Part shown: positions 58,222-64,000 of the stretch, in pieces
Position numbering within the stretch: position 1 is the first letter of the stretch
Layout of the letters: every line of letters starts with the position of its first letter
Assembly: GCA_942491735.1 (NCBI GenBank)
Contig: CALOCN010000014.1
Span: 1,860,001 to 1,924,000, forward strand
DNA: 64,000 nucleotides
Direction: 5' to 3'
Source: CALOCN01 sp942491735
Lineage (GTDB): Bacteria; Eisenbacteria; RBG-16-71-46; JABDJR01
Position numbers and translations under genes: made by a program
The notes under the pieces: generated by a model
The model's database searches: none
Seen by the model: only the letters and a program-made list of their open reading frames with translations
Told to the model about the DNA's origin: nothing

Positions 58222-59861
58222 CCAAGTACGTCTTCGTGACCGGGGGCGTGGTGTCGTCCCTCGGCAAGGGCATTGCGGCATCGTCGCTGGGGTTCCTGCT
58301 CAAGGCGCGGGGGCTCAACGTCACCCTGCAGAAGTGCGACCCCTATCTCAACGTGGACCCGGGAACGATGAGCCCCTATCAGCACGGCGAGGTCTACGTG
58401 ACCGACGACGGCGCCGAGACGGACCTCGACCTGGGACACTACGAACGCTTCATTGATCGCAACCTGTCCCGGTTCAACAACATCACCACCGGACAGATCT
58501 ACGACCGCATCATTCGCCGGGAGCGGGACGGGGAGTATCTGGGCGCCACCGTCCAGGTCATTCCCCACGTCACCGACGAGATCAAGCGGCGCATCCGCAT
58601 GGTCGGGGACGCCGGCGGGGTCGATGTGGCCATCGTGGAGATCGGGGGCACGGCGGGCGACATCGAGAGCCTTCCGTTCCTCGAGGCCATCCGGCAGTTG
58701 CGCCTCGACCTCGGACCGACCAACTGCATGGTCATGCACCTCACCTATGTGCCCTACATCAAGGCGGCGCGTGAGATGAAGACCAAGCCCACCCAGCACT
58801 CGGTGCGGGAACTGCGCGAGATCGGGATCCAACCGGACGTGCTGATCTGTCGCGCGGAGTGGAGCCTCTCCGCTCCGATCCGCGAGAAGATCGCCCTCTT
58901 CTCCAACGTCCACACCGACCGGGTGATCGAAGCCCCGGATGTGGAGAGCATCTACGAGGTGCCGCTGACCCTGCACCAGGGACAACTCGACGCGCGGGTG
59001 CTGGAGATCCTGGATCTGAAGGCGGACGAACCGGAACTCGAGGAGTGGAAGACCATCGTCCAGCGCATCAAGGAGGCGCCGGAGTCCTGCACCATCGCGG
59101 TGGTCGGCAAGTACACCCATCTTCGCGACGCCTACAAGAGCATTATCGAGGCCATCACCCATGGAGGTGCGGCCAACGAGGCTCGCGTACGCATCCGCTG
59201 GGTCGATTCGGAGGAACTCTCGGAGAAGGATCCGCGCCAGGTCCTGGGGGAAGCGGACGGCATCCTTGTCCCCGGCGGTTTCGGGGATCGCGGCATCGAG
59301 GGCAAGGTGGCGGCGGCCCGCTTTGCCCGCGAGAACGGCATTCCGTACTTCGGAATCTGCCTCGGTCTGCAATGCGCCTCGATCGAGTTCGCCCGTAACG
59401 TGTGCGACCTGGAGGGGGCCAACTCGAGCGAGTTCGCGCCGGAGACCCCGTACCCGGTCATCGACCTCATGGCCGACCAGAAGGAGACGGATCAGTTGGG
59501 AGGCACCATGCGTCTGGGCGCGCAGGACTGCCTGCTCGAGCCCGGCTCCGTGGCCCGCGAGGCCTACGGCGTGGCCGAGGTGGCCGAGCGGCATCGCCAC
59601 CGCTGGGAGTTCAACAACGCGTTCCGGGAAACGTTCAAGAAGAACGGCATGCGCATCTCCGGGGTGAACCCGCAGCGGGACCTCGTCGAGGTCATCGAGC
59701 TTCCGGATCACCCGTGGTACGTGGCGGTGCAGTTCCATCCGGAACTGCGGTCCCGTCCCAACCGCCCGCATCCGCTGTTCAAGGATTTCATCCGGGCCGC
59801 GCTGGCGGCACGCAGCCGCGATCACAGCGACGATCAGGCACTCTCGGCCGGCCAGGCATGA
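58218..59861 (+). CDS. pyrG: CTP synthase
   Basis: The product has 547 residues. It aminates UTP to CTP with glutamine. The N-terminal synthase starts TKYVFVTGGVVSSLGKGI, and the C-terminal amidotransferase has its Cys in YFGICLGLQCA with a HxE pair in VQFHPEL. Full length and all motifs are present. Its place between kdsB and kdsA is common in bacteria and supplies CTP for KdsB. Confidence 0.97.
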   Translation: MTKYVFVTGGVVSSLGKGIAASSLGFLLKARGLNVTLQKCDPYLNVDPGTMSPYQHGEVYVTDDGAETDLDLGHYERFIDRNLSRFNNITTGQIYDRIIRRERDGEYLGATVQVIPHVTDEIKRRIRMVGDAGGVDVAIVEIGGTAGDIESLPFLEAIRQLRLDLGPTNCMVMHLTYVPYIKAAREMKTKPTQHSVRELREIGIQPDVLICRAEWSLSAPIREKIALFSNVHTDRVIEAPDVESIYEVPLTLHQGQLDARVLEILDLKADEPELEEWKTIVQRIKEAPESCTIAVVGKYTHLRDAYKSIIEAITHGGAANEARVRIRWVDSEELSEKDPRQVLGEADGILVPGGFGDRGIEGKVAAARFARENGIPYFGICLGLQCASIEFARNVCDLEGANSSEFAPETPYPVIDLMADQKETDQLGGTMRLGAQDCLLEPGSVAREAYGVAEVAERHRHRWEFNNAFRETFKKNGMRISGVNPQRDLVEVIELPDHPWYVAVQFHPELRSRPNRPHPLFKDFIRAALAARSRDHSDDQALSAGQA

Positions 59862-60706
59862 GACGACCTTCCCACGCCGTTGCCGCGCGGGGCGTGCGGT
59901 TCGACGGAAGCCGTCTCGCGGTGATCGCCGGCCCGTGCGTGATCGAGGACGCCGGGCTGGTGGACGAGGTGGCCACCGAGCTCAAGCGCCTCACCGCGGA
60001 ACACGATCTGCCCCTCGTCTTCAAATCGTCCTACGCCAAGGACAACCGCAGTTCCGTGCGGTCCTATCGCGGGCCGGGCGCGGCCGAGGGACTCCGCATC
60101 CTGGAGCGCCTGCGCGAGCGGCATGACCTGCCCATCCTTTCGGATGTGCACACCGCGGAAGAGGTCCCCGCGGCGGCCGCGGTCCTGGACGTGTTGCAGA
60201 TTCCTGCGTTCCTGTGTCGCCAGACCTCCCTGCTGGAAGCGGTGGGACGCACCGGTGTTCCGGTCAACATCAAGAAGGGGCAGTTCGTTGCACCCCGGGA
60301 CATGGCCAGGGCGGTGGAGAAGGTACGCGCGGCCGGGGGGTCCCAGGTCCTGCTCACCGAGCGCGGCGCCTCGTTCGGCTACAACAACCTCGTCGTCGAC
60401 ATGCGCAGCTTCCCCATCCTGGCCGAGACCGGATGTCCGGTGGTGTACGACATCACCCACAGCCTGCAGTTGCCGGGCGGGGGAGAGGTCACCGGGGGGG
60501 ACCGGGAGTTCGCCTTGCCGCTGGCCCGGGCCGCGGTGGCGGCCGGCGCGCATGCCGTGTTCTTCGAGACCCATCCCGATCCGAACGCGGCCCTCAGCGA
60601 TCCCGCGACCCAGCTTCCCCTGACCGAGATCCCCAGGCTCCTGCGACACCTCGCGGCAACCTGGCAGGCAATGCGCGATCTGGACGCGGCGGGAGTGGAC
60701 GTGTGA
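59858..60706 (+). CDS. kdsA: Kdo-8-phosphate synthase
   Basis: The 282-residue aldolase-type enzyme condenses phosphoenolpyruvate with arabinose 5-phosphate. Motifs are VIAGPCVIED, FKSSYAKDNRSSVRSYRG, PVNIKKGQFVAP and TERGASFGYNNLVVDMRS. The Asn in PVNIKKGQ and the FGYNN motif fit the metal-independent class; this is by eye only. The ATG overlaps the pyrG stop, and its stop overlaps the kdsC start. Confidence 0.95.
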   Translation: MRRPSHAVAARGVRFDGSRLAVIAGPCVIEDAGLVDEVATELKRLTAEHDLPLVFKSSYAKDNRSSVRSYRGPGAAEGLRILERLRERHDLPILSDVHTAEEVPAAAAVLDVLQIPAFLCRQTSLLEAVGRTGVPVNIKKGQFVAPRDMARAVEKVRAAGGSQVLLTERGASFGYNNLVVDMRSFPILAETGCPVVYDITHSLQLPGGGEVTGGDREFALPLARAAVAAGAHAVFFETHPDPNAALSDPATQLPLTEIPRLLRHLAATWQAMRDLDAAGVDV

Positions 60707-61248
60707 TCCAGGCGCTGGTGCTCGACGTGGACGGTGTGCTCACCGACGGGGGGATCATCCTCGACGGGGGCGAGGGGGAGTGGAAGCGATTCCATGCCCG
60801 CGACGGGGTGGGCATCAAGCTGGCCCAGACCGCGGGCGCGGACGTCCTGTTTCTCACCGCGCGATCGTCTCCTCCCGCCCGGCGACGGGCCCGGGAACTG
60901 GGGGCGTTCTACGCGGTCGGGGTGAAGCACAAGGAGTCGTTCCTGGAGACCTGGCTCGCGGAACGGGACATCGCGTGGAACCGGGTCGCCATGGTGGGAG
61001 ATGACCTCCAGGACCTCGGGGTGCTGCGACGCGTCGGCACGCCCATCGCGGTCGCGGACGCCTGCCACGAGGTGCGCAAGGCGGCCAAGTACGTGACGCG
61101 GGTTCCCGGGGGCGCCGGAGCGGTGCGGGATGCGGTGGAGTGGCTCCTGGACGAGGCAGGGATCCGGATCCGCACGGTGCAGGCTTTCCTCAACCAGGAA
61201 ACCGGTTTCGGATTCGGCGAGGTTGACACCGGCGGTCCCGGCCTGTGA
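60703..61248 (+). CDS. kdsC: Kdo-8-phosphate phosphatase
   Basis: The 181-residue HAD-superfamily enzyme removes phosphate from Kdo-8-phosphate. Motifs I (VLDVDGVLTDG, nucleophile Asp), II (LTARSS), III (GVKHKESF) and IV (MVGDDLQDLGVL) are complete. The C-terminal tail (QETGFGF ... GGPGL) is slightly longer than usual. It has a GTG start, with four-base overlaps on both sides. Confidence 0.93.
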   Translation: MIQALVLDVDGVLTDGGIILDGGEGEWKRFHARDGVGIKLAQTAGADVLFLTARSSPPARRRARELGAFYAVGVKHKESFLETWLAERDIAWNRVAMVGDDLQDLGVLRRVGTPIAVADACHEVRKAAKYVTRVPGGAGAVRDAVEWLLDEAGIRIRTVQAFLNQETGFGFGEVDTGGPGL

Positions 61249-62246
61249 GCGACCGGGACCGGGACCCGCTTCACATCGGTCGGGACGTCCTGGAGCGCGA
61301 GGCGCAGGCGTTGCTCACCGTCCGGGATCGTCTTGGGCCCTCGTTCGCCGAGGCGGTTGCCCTTCTCGAGTCGACCGGGGGACGGATCCTGGTCACCGGG
61401 GTGGGCAAGAGCGGGGCGATCGGGGCGAAGATCGCCGCCACGCTCACCAGCATTGGTTCACCGGCAACCTACCTCCATCCCACCGACGCCCTTCACGGGG
61501 ATCTGGGAATCGTGCGCGAAGGGGACGTGCTGCTGGCCATCTCCAAGAGTGGGGGCAGCGCCGAGATCCTCGATATGGTTCCCCACGTGCGGCGTCGCGG
61601 GGCCCGGATCCTGGTTGTGGTCCAGGATGCAGGGTCGCCGTTGGCCCGGGAGGCGGACGTGGCCATTGCCCTTGGACCGTTGGAGGAGGCCTGTTCCCTG
61701 GACCTGGTCCCCACCAGCAGCACCACCGCGACCCTGGCCGTCGGCGATGCCCTGGCGGTGGCGCTCCTGCGTCGTCGGGGCCTGACCCAGGAGGACTTCG
61801 CTTTCGTTCACCCCGGCGGACTCATCGGGCGAAGAATCGCTTCCCGGGTACGCGAGTTGATGCACGGCGGGGATCAACTTCCCGTGGTCTCCGTGGATGC
61901 CACCCTGCGGGACGGTCTCGTCACCATCGTCGAGAAGGGATTGGGCATGACCACCGTCACCGATGCCACCGGCCGGCTGCGGGGCGTGCTCACCGACGGG
62001 GACCTCAAACGCATCCTCCTCGCCCCGGGCGGGGACCAGGCCATGGCGGCGCCCATCGCAACGGTCATGACCGCCTCTCCCCGCACCATCGACCCCGAGG
62101 CCCTCATCGCCACCGCGGTGCGCCGCATGGAGGCCCGGGAGCCCGGGCCGGTGACCTCCCTCGTGGTGGTCGAGTCCGGCGAGCCGGTGGGAATCCTCCA
62201 TCTCCACGACTGCCTGCGCCTGGATGGGAACCGTCCCGCCAGCTGA
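61245..62246 (+). CDS. kdsD: Arabinose-5-phosphate isomerase
   Basis: The product has 333 residues. It makes arabinose 5-phosphate from ribulose 5-phosphate for KdsA. A SIS domain (VTGVGKSGAIGAKIAATLTS, HPTDALHGDLGIV, SKSGGSAEIL) is followed by two CBS domains (about 205-333), as in KdsD/KpsF. The GTG overlaps the kdsC stop. It completes the four Kdo genes in one operon. Confidence 0.94.
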   Translation: MSDRDRDPLHIGRDVLEREAQALLTVRDRLGPSFAEAVALLESTGGRILVTGVGKSGAIGAKIAATLTSIGSPATYLHPTDALHGDLGIVREGDVLLAISKSGGSAEILDMVPHVRRRGARILVVVQDAGSPLAREADVAIALGPLEEACSLDLVPTSSTTATLAVGDALAVALLRRRGLTQEDFAFVHPGGLIGRRIASRVRELMHGGDQLPVVSVDATLRDGLVTIVEKGLGMTTVTDATGRLRGVLTDGDLKRILLAPGGDQAMAAPIATVMTASPRTIDPEALIATAVRRMEAREPGPVTSLVVVESGEPVGILHLHDCLRLDGNRPAS

Positions 62247-62256
62247 ACTGCCGAAT

Positions 62257-62272
62257 TGGCACGGATTTGGCA
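62257..62272 (+). promoter_or_regulatory. Sigma-54-like promoter candidate before lpxL
   Basis: TGGCACGGATTTGGCA matches the consensus TGGCACG-N4-TTGCA at all but one fixed base, with correct -24/-12 spacing. It lies 62 bases upstream of the lpxL ATG. No sigma-54 or enhancer-binding gene is in the window. Confidence 0.4.
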
Positions 62273-62281
62273 TGATGGTGG

Positions 62282-62310
62282 TTTACCTCGCGCAATCCAT
62301 CTGCTAGCCT
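62282..62310 (+). promoter_or_regulatory. Alternative sigma-70-like promoter before lpxL
   Basis: TTTACC (62282-62287), 17 bases, TAGCCT (62305-62310). A small hairpin AGCCTC/GAGGCT (62306-62323) overlaps the -10 box. Confidence 0.3.
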
Positions 62311-62333
62311 CCTTCTAGAGGCTCTATAACACC

Positions 62334-63257
62334 ATGGACATCAAAGAGTTAAGGCGATCCATCCGACTCCGCTCGGCCGAGGCGCTCACCCGCGGTCTCC
62401 GGGTCCTGCCCGAAGGCATGGGGCGGTCGATGTGTGCCGGACTCGGGCGGGGAGCCCACGCCGTCGCCGCGGGCGATCGCCGCATCGCTCACCGGAATCT
62501 GGCCCGGGTCCATCCGGATTGGGACCAGGATCGGATCGAGGAGACGACCCGGGAGGTCTTTCGCGAACTGGGTCGCAACTGCTTTGATTTCCTCCGCTAT
62601 CCGGGCCTGTCGGATGACCAACGGGCCCGCCTGGTGACCATTCCGGACGGAAGCCCCCTGGAGGGGCCTCGGGCCGCGGGAACCGGGGCCATCGTGGTCA
62701 CCGGACATCTCGGGTGCTGGGAGATTCTCGCCGCCACCCTGACCCGCAACGGGTTCCCCTTCAAGGCCATGGCCCGACCCCTCAGGGAACCCCGCCTGGA
62801 GGCTGCCCTCACGCGTCATCGGGCCCGCATGGGGGTGACCACCATTTCCAGCGAGGGGCTCCCCCTGGCCGCCCTGCGCCATCTGAAGAAGAAGGGCTAT
62901 CTGGGTGTGCTCGCCGATCAGCGGGTGCGTCAGGGCGGGGTGATCGTGAAGTTTCTCGGTCAGCCCACCGTGATTACCGAGGGACCGGCCAAGCTGGCCC
63001 TGGCCGCCAACGTTCCCCTGATTCCGTTCGCCATTCACCGGCTGCCGGACCACACCCATGGAGTCACGGTGCTGGATCCCATCGAGCCCCGCGGGACGGT
63101 GATCGAGATCACGCAGCGGATCGCGGAGGGGTTGGAACGCCTGATTGCGGTCAGCCCCGCACAGTGGATGTGGATTCACCCACGCTGGGAGCCGATATTC
63201 GATACGGAAGGCCGTCTTGTCGTTCCCGGTGGAGATCCGTCGTGCGCGTCCGGCTGA
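62334..63257 (+). CDS. lpxL: Lipid A acyltransferase (LpxL/HtrB family)
   Basis: The 307-residue enzyme adds a secondary acyl chain to Kdo2-lipid A. Family motifs are RIAHRNLARVHP, VVTGHLGCWE (the HX4E catalytic pair), GYLGVLADQRVRQGG and QWMWIHPRWEP. The N-terminal membrane segment is weak. It follows the Kdo operon by 87 bases and heads the LPS-export genes. LpxL and LpxM cannot be told apart by eye. Confidence 0.88.
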   Translation: MDIKELRRSIRLRSAEALTRGLRVLPEGMGRSMCAGLGRGAHAVAAGDRRIAHRNLARVHPDWDQDRIEETTREVFRELGRNCFDFLRYPGLSDDQRARLVTIPDGSPLEGPRAAGTGAIVVTGHLGCWEILAATLTRNGFPFKAMARPLREPRLEAALTRHRARMGVTTISSEGLPLAALRHLKKKGYLGVLADQRVRQGGVIVKFLGQPTVITEGPAKLALAANVPLIPFAIHRLPDHTHGVTVLDPIEPRGTVIEITQRIAEGLERLIAVSPAQWMWIHPRWEPIFDTEGRLVVPGGDPSCASG

Positions 63258-63790
63258 TCATCCTGGGCGGCGCCATCCTGGCCCTTGCCGGTTGCGTGGA
63301 CCTGGACAGCGAGGAGTTCGCGGAGGAATCCAATCCCCTCGAGCGGGAGATCCGCGGCTTCAGCCTGTCGGAGACCCAGGAGGGGGTGTTGGTGTGGGTG
63401 CTCAATGCGCGGGTGGCCTATCGGGTGCCCGGCCAGCCGGAGATCCACCTCGACGAACCGCGTCTGACGTTCTACGACGAGTCCGGCGAGGAGGCCTCGT
63501 GGCTCACCTCGCGCTCCGGGGTGGCCAATGAAATCAACGAGGACTTCACGGCCAAGGAACAGGTGCTGGTCACCACCGCGGAGGGGGACACCCTTCGCAC
63601 CGAGGAACTGTCGTACCATCGTGAACTGGATCTGATTTCCGGTCCGGGATGGGTCCAGATCAACAAGCCGGACCGGATCCTGACCGGTGTCGGGTTCGAA
63701 TCCAAACCGGACCTGTCCGACTACACACTGAAGGAAGAGGTGCATGTCACTCTCGTCGACCGAGACCGTGTCATCGAACGGAGTCACTGA
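63242..63790 (+). CDS. lptC: LptC-like LPS export protein with lipoprotein signal
   Basis: The product has 182 residues. The start reads RVRLIILGGAILALAGCVDL, a lipoprotein signal with lipobox LAGC, where the E. coli LptC has an uncleaved membrane helix. The mature part has the beta-jellyroll pattern of LptC/OstA-like proteins (EIHLDEPRLTFYDESGEEAS, LRTEELSYHRELDLISG, GVGFESKPDLSDYTL). It would pass LPS from the LptBFG pump to LptA. The GTG start overlaps lpxL by 16 bases. No lptA lies between it and lptB. Confidence 0.82.
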   Translation: MRVRLIILGGAILALAGCVDLDSEEFAEESNPLEREIRGFSLSETQEGVLVWVLNARVAYRVPGQPEIHLDEPRLTFYDESGEEASWLTSRSGVANEINEDFTAKEQVLVTTAEGDTLRTEELSYHRELDLISGPGWVQINKPDRILTGVGFESKPDLSDYTLKEEVHVTLVDRDRVIERSH

Positions 63791-64000
63791 GCAGGAGGGC
63801 ATCCTCGCCGCCCACGACCTCTATCGCAGCTTCGGCAAGATCGAAGTGGTGAAGGGGGTCTCCCTCGAAGTGAATCCCGGGGAAGTGGTGGGCCTGCTGG
63901 GTCCCAACGGCGCGGGCAAGACGACCACCTTCTACATGATCGTCGGGTTCCTGCAGGCGGACCGCGGTCACATCACCCTGGGAGGTCGGGACCTGACCCG
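63744..64000 (+). CDS. lptB: LPS export ABC ATPase LptB (3' end cut)
   Basis: The first 85 residues are visible. ABC-transporter start: YRSFGKIEVVKGVSLEVNPG, then Walker A GPNGAGKTT, followed by TFYMIVGFLQADRG, the wording of LptB proteins. The ATG at 63744 has AGGAAGAGG close upstream and overlaps lptC by 47 bases; GTG codons further on could also be used. LptB powers extraction of LPS from the inner membrane. The window ends before Walker B. Confidence 0.9.
   Translation, partial: MSLSSTETVSSNGVTEQEGILAAHDLYRSFGKIEVVKGVSLEVNPGEVVGLLGPNGAGKTTTFYMIVGFLQADRGHITLGGRDLT

Noticed and set aside
63693..63703. GGTTCGAATCC, which looks like a tRNA T-arm
   Set aside because: It lies inside lptC coding sequence (GFESKPD) and no acceptor, D or anticodon arms can be folded around it.

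Overview
The window is GC-rich, densely packed chromosomal DNA. It contains 60 recognisable protein genes (two cut by the window ends), no rRNA or tRNA gene, no CRISPR array and no insertion sequence. The gene content points to a rod-shaped, didermic (LPS-bearing) bacterium: a Kdo pathway (kdsB, kdsA, kdsC, kdsD), a lipid A acyltransferase, lptC and lptB, and a complete mreBCD-PBP2-RodA block. Several secreted beta-propeller proteins end in a FlgD-like/type-A-sorting-like Ig domain, and there is a GWxTD protein. Both are common in the FCB superphylum, so an uncultured high-GC FCB-type lineage (Eisenbacteria/Krumholzibacteriota-like) is a reasonable guess. This is inference and is not proven by the window.

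Layout. 1-5525 (minus): one transcription unit running from a lipoprotein of the sulfatase fold through an AAC(3)-fold acetyltransferase, a Ser/Thr kinase with a large TPR half and a DUF5996 protein into a cut membrane protein. 5622-6626: a tandemly duplicated small acidic lipoprotein gene with duplicated terminators. 6655-12827: an outer-membrane barrel, a secreted NHL propeller, a squalene/phytoene synthase, a lipoprotein esterase and an ECF sigma/FecR pair. 13168-18986: metH, hppD and hmgA. 19084-26728: more secreted propellers (NHL, FG-GAP) around a DUF971/bactofilin/TrmJ minus-strand group, then an aminotransferase coupled to proline dehydrogenase. 26737-33818: alpha/beta hydrolase, a gingipain-like fragment, Nudix, a GT-C membrane protein, lgt, moaA, a GWxTD protein and an NlpC/P60 peptidase. 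33938-41822: the rod-shape operon, with an extra GT-C-like membrane protein and comF. 42063-47519: a radical-SAM-like/DUF2344 fusion, RNase E/G, L21 and L27, ending in a strong terminator. 47586-53658: mdh, plsC, an epimerase, a BNR lipoprotein, a TrhA/hemolysin III protein and an NTR-HEAT secreted protein. 53737-56173 (minus): an ArsR-methyltransferase regulator and ahcY behind a clear promoter with a palindrome at its start site. 57225-64000: kdsB-pyrG-kdsA-kdsC-kdsD, then lpxL-like, lptC and lptB.

How the genes work together. Two blocks build the envelope: the rod complex, and Kdo/lipid A synthesis plus LPS export. CTP synthase sits inside the Kdo operon, where it would supply the nucleotide that KdsB uses. 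MetH and AhcY together cover the S-adenosylmethionine recycling loop. HppD and HmgA are two consecutive steps of tyrosine degradation. Most operons use 4-base stop/start overlaps (ATGA or GTGA), so translational coupling is the norm here.

The most striking observation is the 820-residue protein at 42063-44525. It aligns along its length with my recollection of the radical SAM protein family found upstream of RNase G/L21/L27, but the CxxxCxxC iron-sulfur loop is absent and the reading frame is intact. It looks like a radical-SAM pseudoenzyme kept in a ribosome/RNA-decay operon. Other points of note are a sulfatase-fold lipoprotein with Thr at the formylglycine position, three genes whose only promoter-like -10 box lies 6-7 bases before the ATG (possible leaderless mRNAs), and palindromes placed exactly at promoters of the mreB, pseudo-radical-SAM and ArsR units. 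All functional assignments come from reading motifs by eye; no database search was possible.
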